Part shown: piece after piece, positions 1-8,778 of the stretch
Position numbering within the stretch: position 1 is the first letter of the stretch
How the letters are laid out: every line of letters starts with the position of its first letter
Assembly (NCBI RefSeq): GCF_013387485.1
Contig: NZ_JABBXB010000002.1
Span: 630,405 to 694,404 of the forward strand
Length of the DNA stretch: 64,000 nt
Reading direction: 5' to 3'
From: Stenotrophomonas sp. SAM-B
GTDB taxonomy: Bacteria; Pseudomonadota; Gammaproteobacteria; Xanthomonadales; Xanthomonadaceae
Made by a program: the position numbers and the translations under genes
The notes under the pieces: generated by a model
Database searches by the model: none
The model's input: the letters and a program-made list of their open reading frames with translations, nothing else
Told to the model about the DNA's origin: nothing

Positions 1-1
1 G

Positions 2-493
2 CGGCAGAGCACGTGGACGCTGCGGGCCGATACCTGTTTCGAGCAGGTGATCGATGCCTGCGCGGCCAGCCCGCGCCCGGGCCAGGACGGCACCTGGATC
101 ACGCGGGACATGCGCGATGCCTATGTCCACCTGCACCGGCTCGGCTTCGCGCACTCGGTGGAGGTGTTCGACGACGCACGGCTGGTCGGCGGCATCTACG
201 GGGTGGCGATCGGGCGGATATTTTTCGGCGAGAGCATGTTCAGCGCAGCATCCGGCGGCTCCAAGGTCGCCTTGGCCGGCCTGGCCCATCGGCTGGCCGG
301 CTGGGGCTGGCCGCTGATCGATGCGCAGGTGGAAAACGACCACCTGCTGCGCATGGGCGCCGAACACTGGCCGCGGCAGCGCTTCCTCGCGTTGGTGCGT
401 GAACAGGTCCAACAGCCAGCTGCCGCAGGCGATTGGAGCGATCTGTTCGGTACGCTGGCCGCCGCCGCCCTGGCCGATCCTGGCGCGCCTTAA
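2..493 (+). CDS. aat: Leucyl/phenylalanyl-tRNA--protein transferase, C-terminal part (5' end outside window)
   Basis: This enzyme transfers Leu or Phe from aminoacyl-tRNA to proteins with N-terminal Arg or Lys, creating N-degrons for the ClpS/ClpAP pathway. The reading frame is already open at base 2 and ends at TAA 491-493, leaving 163 residues of a family that is usually about 230-250 aa. The visible part carries the family block [19 protein letters not shown] near residue 65 and the following conserved S-G-x-S-K-V region. It lies just upstream of infA, and clpA and clpS are close by, so three members of one N-end-rule degradation pathway sit within 5 kb. The frame continues through the left edge, so the start codon cannot be given. 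Confidence 0.93.
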   Translation, partial: RQSTWTLRADTCFEQVIDACAASPRPGQDGTWITRDMRDAYVHLHRLGFAHSVEVFDDARLVGGIYGVAIGRIFFGESMFSAASGGSKVALAGLAHRLAGWGWPLIDAQVENDHLLRMGAEHWPRQRFLALVREQVQQPAAAGDWSDLFGTLAAAALADPGAP

Positions 494-501
494 CCAAAAC
501 T

Positions 502-530
502 TTGCATCAAACGCCCGACCCGCGTAAAAT
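502..530 (+). promoter_or_regulatory. Sigma70-type promoter of infA
   Basis: TTGCAT (502-507) and TAAAAT (525-530) are separated by exactly 17 bp, directly after the aat stop codon. Transcription would start near 537, giving infA a leader of about 40 nt. The spacing and hexamers are close to consensus; assignment to infA is by position. Confidence 0.7.
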
Positions 531-579
531 GCCCGCTCTTCAGGCCAGCTCGGCCGGTTACAGAACTGCACAGGACTAC

Positions 580-798
580 ATGTCGAAAGACGACTCCATC
601 GAGTTCGAGGGCACCGTCAGCGAGACGCTGCCGAACACCACTTTCCGCGTACGACTGGAAAATGGGCATGAAATCATCGCCCACATCTCCGGCCGCATGC
701 GCAAGAACTACATCCGCATCCTGACGGGCGACCGCGTCAAGGTCGAAATGACCCCGTACGACCTGACCAAGGGTCGCATCACCTACCGCATGAAGTAA
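580..798 (+). CDS. infA: Translation initiation factor IF-1
   Basis: IF-1 binds the A site of the 30S ribosomal subunit during initiation and helps IF-2 and IF-3 select the start codon. The 72-aa product has the normal family length and is a single S1/OB-fold domain. It begins [13 protein letters not shown], contains the [13 protein letters not shown] segment that contacts 16S rRNA, and ends GRITYRMK. It sits 86 bp after aat behind its own promoter, with an intrinsic terminator just downstream, so it is probably monocistronic. An upstream in-frame ATG exists, but the extension does not belong to the family. Confidence 0.98.
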   Translation: MSKDDSIEFEGTVSETLPNTTFRVRLENGHEIIAHISGRMRKNYIRILTGDRVKVEMTPYDLTKGRITYRMK

Positions 799-823
799 GC
801 GGTCCGGGGGTTGTTCCCGCCAG

Positions 824-848
824 AAGGCCAGCCAGGTGCTGGCCTTTT
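824..848 (+). terminator. Intrinsic terminator of infA
   Basis: A seven-base stem, GGCCAGC (826-832) with GCTGGCC (838-844), has a 5-nt loop and is followed by TTTT. It lies 26 bp after the infA stop codon. The U-tract is short. Confidence 0.7.
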
Positions 849-1011
849 CGCGTGGGCGGCATTCAGGAGACAGCCCCCACCCTGCCATGCGGCACCCTGA
901 CCCAGTGCACCCTGACGTCGGTCAGGATGCCTTGATGCAGATTCGCCCTGGCACGCAACGGTCCACTCTGGCTCTCGATCCAATCCGGATCCCGACCCGA
1001 TGGCCCCCGCC

Positions 1012-1380
1012 ATGAAGCGCCCGACCTCCCTGTTCCTGCTCGCCACCTGCCTCGCGGCCGCCGCGTCCGTTCAGGCCGCCGAACCGGCCGCGCCCGCCGA
1101 CTGCATCACCCTGTCCCCGGACAAGCAGGTGGTGCGCAACCGTGCCGACCGCGATGTGCTGCTGCGCAACGGCGACCAGCACTATCTCGTCCGTTTTGAC
1201 CGCTCCTGCAGCAGCGCCGCCATGTCGTCCAAACTCGACTTCGCCACGCCGGGCCAGGACGGCCAGCTGTGCGGTGGCGGCGTGAGCAAGCTGCACACCA
1301 ACAGCCAGAGCTGTGACGTGGCCGCGGTGGAGCCTCTCACCGCAGAGCAGTTCAACCGCAAGGCCCGCGCCCGCCGCTGA
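1012..1380 (+). CDS. Small secreted protein of unknown function, DUF6491-like
   Basis: The 122-aa product starts with a clear Sec signal peptide (Lys-Arg start, hydrophobic core LFLLATCLAAAASV, probable cleavage after VQA), so it should be periplasmic. The mature part holds four cysteines (in DCI, RSC, LCGGG and QSC), consistent with two disulfide bonds. The pattern, with a Cys-Ile near the mature N terminus, a V-x-N/D-R-x-x-L strand and a C-terminal basic tail, resembles small Xanthomonadaceae proteins annotated DUF6491; that is recall, not a search. ATG 1012 was chosen over ATG 1000 because the signal peptide then starts normally. It is convergent with clpA, with a shared terminator between them. 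Confidence 0.75.
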   Translation: MKRPTSLFLLATCLAAAASVQAAEPAAPADCITLSPDKQVVRNRADRDVLLRNGDQHYLVRFDRSCSSAAMSSKLDFATPGQDGQLCGGGVSKLHTNSQSCDVAAVEPLTAEQFNRKARARR

Positions 1381-1403
1381 GCAGGCGCCCGGCCCGCGCA
1401 CAG

Positions 1404-1427
1404 AAAAGCCCCCTTGCGGGGGCTTTT
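1404..1427. terminator. Bidirectional intrinsic terminator between the small secreted gene and clpA
   Basis: AAAAGCCCCC (1404-1413), loop TTGC and GGGGGCTTTT (1418-1427) form a perfect ten-base stem with A and T tracts on the two sides. It therefore works for both converging genes: it lies 23 bp past the plus-strand stop and 30 bp past the clpA stop. Confidence 0.88.
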
Positions 1428-1457
1428 CGATTCATCTCGACAGCGCCGGCCGCGCGA

Positions 1458-3737
1458 TCACACGGTGGCCGGCAACAGGCGCTCCGGCTCGGCCTCGGTC
1501 TCGACGAACAACTGGTCGTCGCGGACGTCGATGCTGACCCGACCGCCGTTGACCAGCTTGCCGAACAGCAGCTCGTCAGCCAGCGGACGCTTGATCTTGT
1601 CCTGGATCACACGGGCCATCGGGCGGGCACCCATCAGCGGGTCGAAGCCATGGTGGGCCAGCCAGTCGCGCGCGGTCGGCGTGGCCGACAGGCTGACGTG
1701 CTTTTCCTGCAGCAGCATTTCCAGCTCGATCAGGAACTTGTCCACCACGCGCAGGATGTGCTCGAAGCCCAGCGCCTGGAACTGCACGATTGCGTCCAGA
1801 CGGTTGCGGAACTCCGGCGTGAAGCTCTTGCGGATCACTTCCATCGCGTCGGTGGCATGGTCCTGGCGGGTGAAGCCGATCGACCGCCGCGAGGCCTGCG
1901 CCGCGCCGGCATTGGTCGTCATCACCAGCACCACGTTCTTGAAGTTCGCCTCACGGCCATTGGTGTCGGTCAGCACACCGCGGTCCATGACCTGCAGCAG
2001 GATGTTGAAGATGTCCGGGTGGGCTTTCTCCACCTCGTCCAGCAGCAGCACGCAGTGCGGGGTCTTGACGATCTTCTCGGTCAGCAGGCCACCCTGGTCG
2101 AAGCCGACATAGCCCGGAGGCGCACCGATCAGGCGACTGATCGAATGCGATTCCATGTACTCGCTCATGTCGAAGCGGACCAGCTCGATGCCCAGATGCA
2201 GCGCGAGCTGCTTGGTGACCTCGGTCTTGCCGACGCCGGTCGGGCCGGAGAACAGGAAGTTGCCGATCGGCTTTTCCGGATTGGCCAGCCCCGAGCGGGC
2301 GAGCTTGATCGCCGAGGACAGCGTCTCGATGGCCGGGTCCTGGCCGAAGATCACCATCTTCAGGTTGCGCTCCAGGTGCTGGAGCACGTCCTTGTCGGTC
2401 GCGCTGACCTGCTTGGCCGGAATCCGCGCCATCTTGGCGACGATGGTCTCGATCTCCTCGATGTCGATCAGTTCCTTGCGCTCGCCGTCCGGCAGCAGGC
2501 GCTGGCGGGCACCGGCTTCGTCGATCACATCGATCGCCTTGTCCGGCAACAGGCGGTCGTTGATGTGCTTGACCGACAGGTCCACCGCGGCCTGCAGCGC
2601 GTCATCTGCGTAGGTCACGCCATGGTGCGCTTCATACTTGGGCTTGAGGCCCTGCAGGATTTCGTAGGTTTCGCCCACGGTGGGTTCCACGATGTCGATC
2701 TTCTGGAAGCGCCGGGCCAGCGCCCGATCCTTCTCGAAGATGCCGCGGTACTCCTGGAAGGTGGTCGAGCCGATGCAGCGCAGCTCGCCGGAGGCCAGGG
2801 CCGGCTTGATCAGGTTGGAGGCATCCATGGTGCCGCCCGAGGCCGAGCCGGCGCCGATGATGGTGTGGATCTCATCGATGAACAGCACCGCGTTCGGCAG
2901 CTTCTTCATCGCGGTCAACACGCCCTTCAGGCGCTTTTCGAAGTCGCCGCGGTACTTGGTCCCGGCGACCAGGGCGCCCAGGTCCAGCGAGTAGATCACC
3001 GCATCGGCGAGCACGTCCGGTACCGAGCCTTCCACGATGCGCTTGGCCAGGCCTTCGGCGATCGCGGTCTTGCCCACGCCGGCCTCGCCCACGTACAGCG
3101 GGTTGTTCTTGCGGCGGCGGCACAGGACCTGGATGGTGCGCTCGATCTCATCGGCGCGGCCCACCAGCGGGTCGATCTTGCCGTTGCGGGCCTGGTCGTT
3201 GAGGTTGCTGGCGAACTCGGCCAGCGCATCGCCCTTGCCCTCGCCTTCGGCGCCCTCGGCGCGGCCCTCACCATCGGCGGCAGGCGGCACTTCGCCCTCC
3301 TCGCCCAGCTTGGCGATGCCATGGGAGAGGTAGTTGACGATATCCAGCCGGGTCACGTCCTGCTGGTTGAGGTAATACACCGCATGCGAGTCCTTCTCGC
3401 CGAAGATCGCCACCAGCACATTGGCGCCGGTGACCTCCTTCTTGCCCGAGGACTGCACGTGGTACACGGCGCGCTGCAGCACACGCTGGAAGCCCAGGGC
3501 CGGCTGGGTATCACGCCCGTCATCTTCGGCCAGGCGGGAGACCGAGGCCTCGATGGCCTGTTCCAGTTCCTGGCGCAGGCGCTCGGCATCCGCGCCGCAG
3601 GCCTTCAGGACAGCCTGGGCGGACGGGTTGTCGAGCAGGGCCAGCAGCAGGTGTTCCACCGTCATGAATTCATGCCGGGCCTCACGGGCGCGCTTGTAGC
3701 ACTGTCCGATGGTGTGTTCGAGGTCTTTACTGAACAT
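1458..3737 (-). CDS. clpA: ATP-dependent Clp protease ATP-binding subunit ClpA
   Basis: ClpA is the AAA+ unfoldase that feeds substrates to ClpP; with ClpS it takes N-degron proteins. The product is 759 aa, the normal length. It shows the Clp N-terminal double repeat (about 1-145), an acidic Glu/Gly-rich linker, a first AAA+ module with Walker A GEAGVGKT and Walker B LFIDEIHT, and a second with GPTGVGKT and [12 protein letters not shown], followed by the Clp D2-small domain. There is no ClpB-type middle coiled coil, which separates it from ClpB. ATG at 3737 is preceded by a GGAG ribosome site; a 13-residue upstream extension is unlikely. The upstream neighbour on the same strand is clpS, but the two are 517 bp apart with a plus-strand pseudogene between, so they are probably not one transcript. 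Confidence 0.97.
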   Translation of the reverse strand: MFSKDLEHTIGQCYKRAREARHEFMTVEHLLLALLDNPSAQAVLKACGADAERLRQELEQAIEASVSRLAEDDGRDTQPALGFQRVLQRAVYHVQSSGKKEVTGANVLVAIFGEKDSHAVYYLNQQDVTRLDIVNYLSHGIAKLGEEGEVPPAADGEGRAEGAEGEGKGDALAEFASNLNDQARNGKIDPLVGRADEIERTIQVLCRRRKNNPLYVGEAGVGKTAIAEGLAKRIVEGSVPDVLADAVIYSLDLGALVAGTKYRGDFEKRLKGVLTAMKKLPNAVLFIDEIHTIIGAGSASGGTMDASNLIKPALASGELRCIGSTTFQEYRGIFEKDRALARRFQKIDIVEPTVGETYEILQGLKPKYEAHHGVTYADDALQAAVDLSVKHINDRLLPDKAIDVIDEAGARQRLLPDGERKELIDIEEIETIVAKMARIPAKQVSATDKDVLQHLERNLKMVIFGQDPAIETLSSAIKLARSGLANPEKPIGNFLFSGPTGVGKTEVTKQLALHLGIELVRFDMSEYMESHSISRLIGAPPGYVGFDQGGLLTEKIVKTPHCVLLLDEVEKAHPDIFNILLQVMDRGVLTDTNGREANFKNVVLVMTTNAGAAQASRRSIGFTRQDHATDAMEVIRKSFTPEFRNRLDAIVQFQALGFEHILRVVDKFLIELEMLLQEKHVSLSATPTARDWLAHHGFDPLMGARPMARVIQDKIKRPLADELLFGKLVNGGRVSIDVRDDQLFVETEAEPERLLPATV

Positions 3738-3868
3738 GATTAACTCCGGCGGCTGTTGGGAACAATATGCGGCCAACCATCACGATTTCCATCACCCTAG
3801 CGGATCAGTGCGTTCATACGGCGTTAGCACTCCGCCGATCGCGCCCCTCCATTCGACGAGCCTCCATC

Positions 3869-4240
3869 ATGCACGAACTTCCGGCCACGAAATGGCAGCT
3901 TCACCGTGACGGCGATGTCATCGAGACCCCGCGGGGCCGGCTCTGGCCGGTACGCCTGCCCGACGGCACCCCGGCGATGTTGAAGATGAGCACGCATGCC
4001 GAAGAACCCAACGGCCACCTGCTGCTGGACTGGTGGGACGGCGACGGCGCCGCGCGGGCGGTGCCCCCGTTTCAGGGGCTCAGCGATCTGCTGCCCCGTC
4101 TGGGGCGCGGTGGATGTTGGCGGGCGCTATGACCGCTGCTGGAACAGTGCAGATCGCGAGTGCAGCGGCTGCTGGCCGACCCGCGCGAGCGCGGGTGCAT
4201 CTCTGGCCAAGGCGCGGACGGCGCTGGAGCCGCACGTGAG
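3869..4240 (+). pseudogene. Degraded APH(6)-like aminoglycoside (streptomycin) kinase remnant
   Basis: From ATG 3869 the frame reads like the N terminus of an APH(6)/StrB-type aminoglycoside phosphotransferase: a W-x-L-x-x-DG stretch, then LWPVRLPDG, then PAMLKM, and a GHLLLDWWDGDGAARAV block. About 60-70 family residues are then missing, including the ATP-site region. The frame resumes with SDLLPRLGRGG, meets an in-frame TGA at 4130-4132, and continues in the same frame with a PLLEQ...RLLADPRERG stretch like the part before the catalytic HGD. The catalytic loop itself is absent. A deletion plus a nonsense codon make function very unlikely. It runs antisense to, and between, clpS and clpA. 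Family assignment is from motif recall. Confidence 0.6.
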
Positions 4241-4254
4241 AAGGGCTTCCGCCC

Positions 4255-4587
4255 TCAGCCGCTGGCCTTTTCCATCGTGCACAGCAGCGGATGCTGGTTC
4301 ATGCGCGAGAACTCGTTGACCTGGGCAACCTTGGATTCGGCGACCTCGCGGGTGAACACCCCGCACACGCCGCGGCCGCGGGTATGCACGTGGAGCATCA
4401 CCTGGGTGGCCTTGTCCAGGTCCATGGAGAAGAAGTGCTGCAGGACGGTCACCACGAAATCCATCGGGGTGTAGTCGTCGTTCAACAGCATCACCTGGTA
4501 CAGCGGCGGCGGCGCGACCTCGGGACGTGCAGGCTCAAGCAGCACGCCGTGGTCGTGATGAGTTTCGTGGGAAGTCTCGCGGGGCAT
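4255..4587 (-). CDS. clpS: ATP-dependent Clp protease adaptor ClpS
   Basis: ClpS recognises N-terminal Leu, Phe, Tyr and Trp and hands such proteins to ClpA. The 110-aa product has a short His-rich N-terminal extension and then the conserved core: [17 protein letters not shown] (the hydrophobic pocket and Asn-Asp-Asp), the [13 protein letters not shown] segment and a C-terminal helix. Start choice: a GTG at 4593 is in frame, but a TATAAT box occupies 4594-4599, so a transcript would begin at about the ATG at 4587. That suggests a leaderless mRNA with ATG 4587 as the true start. It has the same orientation as clpA. Confidence 0.93.
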   Translation of the reverse strand: MPRETSHETHHDHGVLLEPARPEVAPPPLYQVMLLNDDYTPMDFVVTVLQHFFSMDLDKATQVMLHVHTRGRGVCGVFTREVAESKVAQVNEFSRMNQHPLLCTMEKASG

Positions 4588-4593
4588 ACCCAC

Positions 4594-4599
4594 ATTATA
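4594..4599 (-). promoter_or_regulatory. Consensus -10 box of clpS, positioned for a leaderless transcript
   Basis: A perfect TATAAT ends six bases before the clpS ATG, placing the expected transcription start on or next to the A of ATG. No ribosome site precedes the ATG. No good -35 is visible at 17 bp (TCCAAT). Confidence 0.55.
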
Positions 4600-4681
4600 G
4601 GGCCCCGCTCCCCCGGATTGGACGTCGCCCCCTGCGGCCCTTCACAATCTGCACTCTCCAACCGACGTTCACAGGGATTTC

Positions 4682-5146
4682 ATGAAAAGGATTGCTGCCG
4701 CACTGCTGCTGGCCGTGACTGCCACCGGCGCCCACGCGGCCGAGCCGGACAAGGCCGTCGGGCGTGCACTGGACACGCTCGACTACACCTACGAGGTGGA
4801 CGAGGACGGCGACTACAAGATGGTCTTCGACATGGACGATGGCCGCAGCCAGCTGGCCTTCGTGCGCTCCACCGTCGAGGAGTTCGGCAAGCACACGATC
4901 CGTGAGATCTGGTCGCCGGCCTACAACGCGCCGGGCAAGCAGTTCCCGGCCGCGGTGGCCAACCGCCTGCTCGAGGATTCCCAGGACGCCAAGATGGGGG
5001 CCTGGGTGAAGCAGGACCAGCTGGCGATGTTCGTGGTCAAGGTCGACGCCAACGCCACGCCGGAGGCGCTCAGCGACGCGATCGATGCCGCGGTCCGCAC
5101 CGCCGATGCGATGGAGCTCGAGCTGACCGAGCAGGACGAGTACTGA
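4682..5146 (+). CDS. Secreted 154-aa protein of unknown function, possibly YbjN-like
   Basis: The first 20 residues form a Sec signal peptide (MKR start, hydrophobic ALLLAVTATGA, cleavage after AHA), so the protein is probably periplasmic. The mature 134 aa is acidic and follows a pattern of strands and helices: DYTYEVDEDGDYKMVFDM, a strand after DDGRSQLAFV, a FPAAVANRLLEDS helix, a MGAWVKQDQLAMFVVKV hairpin and a C-terminal helix with DAIDAAVRTADAMELEL. That alternation resembles the YbjN / secretion-chaperone-like fold; this is inference from pattern only. It is divergent from clpS and one base ahead of the Nudix gene's GTG, so it probably leads the nudJ-mnmA-hflD transcription unit. Confidence 0.8.
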   Translation: MKRIAAALLLAVTATGAHAAEPDKAVGRALDTLDYTYEVDEDGDYKMVFDMDDGRSQLAFVRSTVEEFGKHTIREIWSPAYNAPGKQFPAAVANRLLEDSQDAKMGAWVKQDQLAMFVVKVDANATPEALSDAIDAAVRTADAMELELTEQDEY

Positions 5147-5147
5147 G

Positions 5148-5609
5148 GTGAGCGCCGTGCAGGAACCGCGCTGGACGCCCCATGTCACCGTGGCCACCGT
5201 GGTGGTCCGTGACGGGCGTCTGTTGCTGGTCGAGGAGGCGATCGACGGTCGCCAGGTGCTGAACCAGCCTGCTGGGCACCTGGAGCCGGACGAAAGCCTG
5301 GCCGCTGCCGCGGTCCGCGAAACGCTGGAGGAAACCGGCTGGACGGTGCGCCTGAGCGCCTTCATCGGCACCTACCAGTGGACCGCCCCGGACGGCACGC
5401 CGTTCCTGCGCTTTGCCTACGCGGCCGAAGCGCTCTCGCACGATCCCGCGCGTCCCCTCGACACCGGGATCCTGCGCGCGCTCTGGCTGACCCCGGCCGA
5501 GCTGAAGGCCGATCCGACCCGCCTGCGCAGCCCGCTGGTATGGCAGGTGGTCGCCGACTACCTCGCCGGCCAGCGCCATCCGCTGTCGCTGGTGAAGGAG
5601 GTCGCATGA
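5148..5609 (+). CDS. nudJ: Nudix hydrolase, NudJ-type (HMP-PP / nucleoside phosphate phosphatase)
   Basis: The 153-aa product carries a complete Nudix box at residues 43-65: G43-x5-E49-x7-R57-E58-x2-E61-E62-x-G64, giving all metal-binding glutamates. It begins at GTG 5148, one base after the previous stop, and its TGA overlaps the mnmA ATG (ATGA). The arrangement nudJ-mnmA-hflD matches the order in enterobacteria, where NudJ hydrolyses thiamine-precursor pyrophosphates and nucleoside di/triphosphates. The family is certain; the NudJ subtype rests on gene order and length. Confidence 0.88.
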   Translation: MSAVQEPRWTPHVTVATVVVRDGRLLLVEEAIDGRQVLNQPAGHLEPDESLAAAAVRETLEETGWTVRLSAFIGTYQWTAPDGTPFLRFAYAAEALSHDPARPLDTGILRALWLTPAELKADPTRLRSPLVWQVVADYLAGQRHPLSLVKEVA

Positions 5610-6745
5610 GCACCCCACGGATCATGGTCGGGGTCTCGGGCGGCGTGGACTCCTCGGTCGCGGCCTGGCGGCTGGTCCAGCAGGGCGAGCCGGTGGCCGG
5701 CCTGTTCATGCAGAACTGGGCCGACGACGGCAGCGGCGACTGCCGCGCCGAAGATGACCGTCGCGACGCCGTGGCGGTCTGTGGGCTGCTCGGCATCCCG
5801 TTCCACTTCCGCGATTTCTCCGGCGAGTACTGGCAGGGCGTGTTCGAGCACTTCCTGGCCGAATACGCGGCCGGGCGCACGCCCAACCCGGACGTGCTGT
5901 GCAACCGCGAAGTGAAATTCAAGCATTTCCTCGACGCCGCGCGTGAGCTCGGCGCCGAGCGCATCGCGACCGGGCATTACGCCCGCATCGCGCAGGTCGG
6001 CGGGCGCTGGGCGCTGCTGCGCGGTGCCGACCGCAGCAAGGACCAGAGCTACTTCCTGCACCAGCTGGGCCAGGAACAGCTGGCCGCCACGCTGTTCCCG
6101 ATCGGCGACCTGCAGAAGAACGACCTGCGCCGGATCGCCCGCGACGCGCGGCTGCCGACCTACGCGAAAAAGGATTCGACCGGGATCTGCTTCATCGGCG
6201 AACGCGACTTCCGCGAGTTCCTCGGCCGTTACCTGCCGGCGAAGACGGGCGAGATCCGCGATCCTGATGGCGCCCTGATCGCCGAACATCCCGGCGTGTT
6301 CTACTTCACGCTGGGCCAGCGCGAGGGTCTGAACATCGGCGGCGTGCGTGGCCGGCCGGCCGCGCCGTGGTACGTGGTGGGCAAGGATGTCGCCAGCAAC
6401 GTGCTGTATGTCGACCAGGACCGCGAGAGCCCTTGGCTGCAGTCGACCCGGCTGCATTCCGAAGTCGCCCACTGGATCGCCGGCGCTCCGCCTGCGCGCC
6501 GGTTCGACTGCACCGCCCAGACCCGCTACCGCCAGCCGGATGAACCGTGCACGGTCACCGTGCGCGACGATGGCACCCTGGAGGTGCGCTTCGCCCGGCC
6601 ACAGCGTGCCGTCACCCCTGGTCAATCGCTGGTGTTGTATGACGATGAGGTCTGCCTCGGCGGCGCCGTCATCGCCGCCACCGATGCGCCACTGGAACAG
6701 CGCCTGCGCGCCACCCCTTCTCCTTTCGAGGTATCTGCTGCATGA
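5606..6745 (+). CDS. mnmA: tRNA-specific 2-thiouridylase MnmA
   Basis: MnmA makes the 2-thio group at the wobble uridine (U34) of tRNAs for Lys, Glu and Gln, using ATP to adenylate the uridine and a persulfide sulfur relayed from IscS through the Tus proteins. The 379-aa product has the PP-loop GVSGGVDSS at residues 9-17 and both catalytic cysteines: C99 in [12 protein letters not shown] and C195 in TGICFIGER. The C-terminal beta-barrel follows, with the usual [14 protein letters not shown] signature. ATG 5606 overlaps the nudJ stop and its own TGA overlaps the hflD ATG, so the three genes are translationally coupled. Confidence 0.98.
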   Translation: MSTPRIMVGVSGGVDSSVAAWRLVQQGEPVAGLFMQNWADDGSGDCRAEDDRRDAVAVCGLLGIPFHFRDFSGEYWQGVFEHFLAEYAAGRTPNPDVLCNREVKFKHFLDAARELGAERIATGHYARIAQVGGRWALLRGADRSKDQSYFLHQLGQEQLAATLFPIGDLQKNDLRRIARDARLPTYAKKDSTGICFIGERDFREFLGRYLPAKTGEIRDPDGALIAEHPGVFYFTLGQREGLNIGGVRGRPAAPWYVVGKDVASNVLYVDQDRESPWLQSTRLHSEVAHWIAGAPPARRFDCTAQTRYRQPDEPCTVTVRDDGTLEVRFARPQRAVTPGQSLVLYDDEVCLGGAVIAATDAPLEQRLRATPSPFEVSAA

Positions 6746-7356
6746 GTTTTTCCGTCGACGACCGCGTTCTTGCTCTGGCCGGCATCGCCCAGGCCCTGCA
6801 GCAGGTGCGCCGCATCGCCGAAACCGGCCACTCCGAAGCCGCCGTGGTCCGTACCGCGGTGGACAGTGTGTTCCGCATCGACGCGGCCAGCCCGCAGGAG
6901 ATCTACGGCAGCGCCAGCAATGTCGCCCCGGGCCTGCGCCTGCTGCACAACTACCTGAGCAGCCAGGGCCAGGACGAGCACGTGCCGCGGCTGGCGCTCT
7001 CGGTCCTGCAGCTGGAGCGCCGCTTCGTGCGTGAGCACGAGATCGTGGCCAAGGTCAGCACCGGCATCGAGCGTGCCCAGGCGCAGGCCAGCGAGCTGGG
7101 CGACAGCGCCCATCCCGACGTGCTCGCCGCGCTGGGCGGCCTGTACGCCGACACCATCAGCAACCTCAAGCCGCGCGTGATGGTCCAGGGCAACCCGCAC
7201 TACCTGGGCCAGGCCGGCGTGGTCGCCGAGATCCGTGCGCTGCTGCTCGCCGCGGTCCGTTCGGCGGTGCTCTGGCGCCAGACCGGCGGCCAGTACTGGG
7301 ATTTCCTGTTCTCCCGCAAGACCATGCTGGAGGCGATCGCCCGCCAGCTGCGCTGA
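6742..7356 (+). CDS. hflD: High frequency lysogenization protein HflD homolog
   Basis: The 204-aa, largely helical product matches HflD in length and context, starting with [21 protein letters not shown] and carrying the conserved RPR-like segment as [14 protein letters not shown]. HflD is a membrane-associated protein known in E. coli for binding the lambda CII activator; its normal cell role is not settled. It overlaps mnmA by ATGA. In enterobacteria purB follows; here the operon ends at a REP palindrome and a chemoreceptor-like gene follows instead. Confidence 0.93.
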   Translation: MSFSVDDRVLALAGIAQALQQVRRIAETGHSEAAVVRTAVDSVFRIDAASPQEIYGSASNVAPGLRLLHNYLSSQGQDEHVPRLALSVLQLERRFVREHEIVAKVSTGIERAQAQASELGDSAHPDVLAALGGLYADTISNLKPRVMVQGNPHYLGQAGVVAEIRALLLAAVRSAVLWRQTGGQYWDFLFSRKTMLEAIARQLR

Positions 7357-7362
7357 CCTTGG

Positions 7363-7386
7363 CAGCCACCCATGGGGTGGCTCTAC
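7363..7386 (-). repeat. GTAG-type REP palindrome after hflD
   Basis: Read on the minus strand it begins GTAGAGCCACC and folds with GGTGGCT (seven-base stem, ATGG-type loop). The GTAG head followed by an imperfect palindrome is the hallmark of the REP elements described from Stenotrophomonas. It lies 7 bp after the hflD stop codon and may act as an mRNA 3' end. Confidence 0.75.
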
Positions 7387-7433
7387 ATGGGGGCCGGAAC
7401 GTCGGGTTTTTGATCGAATGTGCGGTGCAGGAC

Positions 7434-7460
7434 TAAAGCAAACCGGGGTACGGCCGATAC
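7434..7460 (+). promoter_or_regulatory. FliA (sigma28) promoter of the chemoreceptor-like gene
   Basis: TAAAGCAA (7434-7441), an 11-bp spacer and GCCGATAC (7453-7460) match the sigma28 consensus TAAAGTTT-N11-GCCGATAA at the key bases. The expected start point is near 7467, leaving a leader of about 23 nt to ATG 7490. Confidence 0.82.
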
Positions 7461-7489
7461 AGCATCCGTGCACCTCCCCGAGAACGTCC

Positions 7490-8680
7490 ATGTACTCACG
7501 CCTCTTCATCCGCCTGGCCGCCCCCCTGGTCCTGACCCTTCTGCTTCCCTTTGCCATCGGCTTCGAGTGGCCAGCCGCCCTGCGTTGGGCGATCCTGACC
7601 ACGATGACGCTCAGCTGGCTCGGGTTTGCCTGGTGGTCGGCCCGCGCCCAGACCCAGCGTTCGCCTGAACAGGCCCGCATCCTGCGCGAGCAGGACCAGC
7701 TGCTGACCGAGCTGCGCTCGTTCGTCGGCAACGAAATCGACGGCTCGCGTGGCGAAGTCGAACGTGCCCGCGACCTGATCCGCCACGCGGTCAGCGGCCT
7801 GGGCAGCAGCTTCGATGCCATGAACCGCAAGTCGCGCCAGCAGAGCCAGGCATTGGCCCGCATCGTCGACCGTGCCGGTGAAGACGGCGGTGCCGGCGTG
7901 GACGTGGCCCGTTTCGCCCAGCATGCCAGCCAGCGCATGGAGCAGCTGGTCGAAGCGCTGGAGCAGGTCAGCGGCCAGAGCAGCAACACCGTGCAGCACA
8001 TCGACCAGATGGCGCAGCACCTGGATGGCATCTTCGCGCTGCTGGAAGACGTCAAGTCGATCGCCGACCAGACCAACCTGCTGGCGTTGAATGCCGCCAT
8101 CGAAGCAGCGCGTGCCGATGAAGCAGGTCGCGGTTTCGCGGTGGTCGCCGACGAGGTCCGCAATCTGTCCGAGCGCTCGACCACCTTCAACGAGCAGATC
8201 CGCAAGCTGGCGCACAGCTCCAAGGACGCCATCGCCAAGGTCCGCGAGACGGTTTCGCACATGGCCTCCCGCGATATGGACCGTTCCCGCGAAGCGCGCC
8301 ACGAAGCCGCGCAGATGCTGGACAACGTGGCCCAGATCAACGCCTCGCTGGGCGACGGGATGCGCGAGATTTCCGAGTGCGGCCGTGCCATCGACAGCAG
8401 CGTCGCCGAAGCGGTCCGCGCCCTGCAGTTCGAGGACATCGCGACCCAGGCCCTGGGCGGCGTGCACACCCACCTGGATCGCCTGACCGCGATCAACCGC
8501 GAGGCCGTGGCCCTGCAGGAACTGCTGCACCGCAGTGGTGGCGTGTTCGACGAAGAGGTCGTGACCGCCCTCCAGCGCACCGGCGCCCGCCTGCGCGACA
8601 TGCGCACCGAATGGGAGCGACCGCCGCACAAGGCGGTCGCCCAGCAGAGCATGGCCGCAGGCGCGGTCGAACTGTTCTGA
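7490..8680 (+). CDS. Methyl-accepting chemotaxis-type protein without a periplasmic sensor domain
   Basis: The 396-aa product has two N-terminal membrane helices (about 7-24 and 32-50) joined by only a few residues, so there is no periplasmic ligand domain. The rest is cytoplasmic coiled coil. The highly conserved chemoreceptor tip lies at about residues 190-230, including [20 protein letters not shown] and [15 protein letters not shown], which contact CheA and CheW. There is no recognisable HAMP domain. A sigma28 promoter stands 30 bp upstream, tying the gene to the flagellar regulon although it is 12 kb from the flagellar block. It could sense an internal or membrane signal. ATG 7490 was chosen because it follows that promoter; an upstream in-frame ATG at 7235 lies inside hflD. 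Confidence 0.92.
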   Translation: MYSRLFIRLAAPLVLTLLLPFAIGFEWPAALRWAILTTMTLSWLGFAWWSARAQTQRSPEQARILREQDQLLTELRSFVGNEIDGSRGEVERARDLIRHAVSGLGSSFDAMNRKSRQQSQALARIVDRAGEDGGAGVDVARFAQHASQRMEQLVEALEQVSGQSSNTVQHIDQMAQHLDGIFALLEDVKSIADQTNLLALNAAIEAARADEAGRGFAVVADEVRNLSERSTTFNEQIRKLAHSSKDAIAKVRETVSHMASRDMDRSREARHEAAQMLDNVAQINASLGDGMREISECGRAIDSSVAEAVRALQFEDIATQALGGVHTHLDRLTAINREAVALQELLHRSGGVFDEEVVTALQRTGARLRDMRTEWERPPHKAVAQQSMAAGAVELF

Positions 8681-8715
8681 TCCAGCGGTAACGTGCCGCA
8701 CGCGGCACACCCTGC

Positions 8716-8736
8716 GGCCCCGGTACCCCCGGGGCC
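8716..8736 (+). terminator. Strong GC hairpin after the chemoreceptor gene
   Basis: GGCCCCGG (8716-8723), loop TACCC and CCGGGGCC (8729-8736) form a perfect eight-base stem 36 bp after the stop codon. The following bases (GTTG) are not a U-tract, so it could be a processing or stability element as well as a terminator. Confidence 0.45.
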
Positions 8737-8778
8737 GTTGCGCTTGCACTCCCCGCCCTGGCTGCAGATGATGGTCCG

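Noticed and set aside
799-1011. Search for a serine tRNA after infA, as in enterobacteria
   Set aside because: No cloverleaf with a T-loop GTTCGA-type segment is visible. I found no tRNA or rRNA gene anywhere in the window.
1650-3743. A 697-codon plus-strand open frame opposite clpA
   Set aside because: It is the antisense shadow of a certain gene, and the product is His/Gln/Val-rich low complexity.
3822-3834. A TTAGCACTC half-site near clpA resembling a CIRCE (HrcA) operator
   Set aside because: The second arm GAGTGCTAA is not present at the proper distance, so there is no operator.
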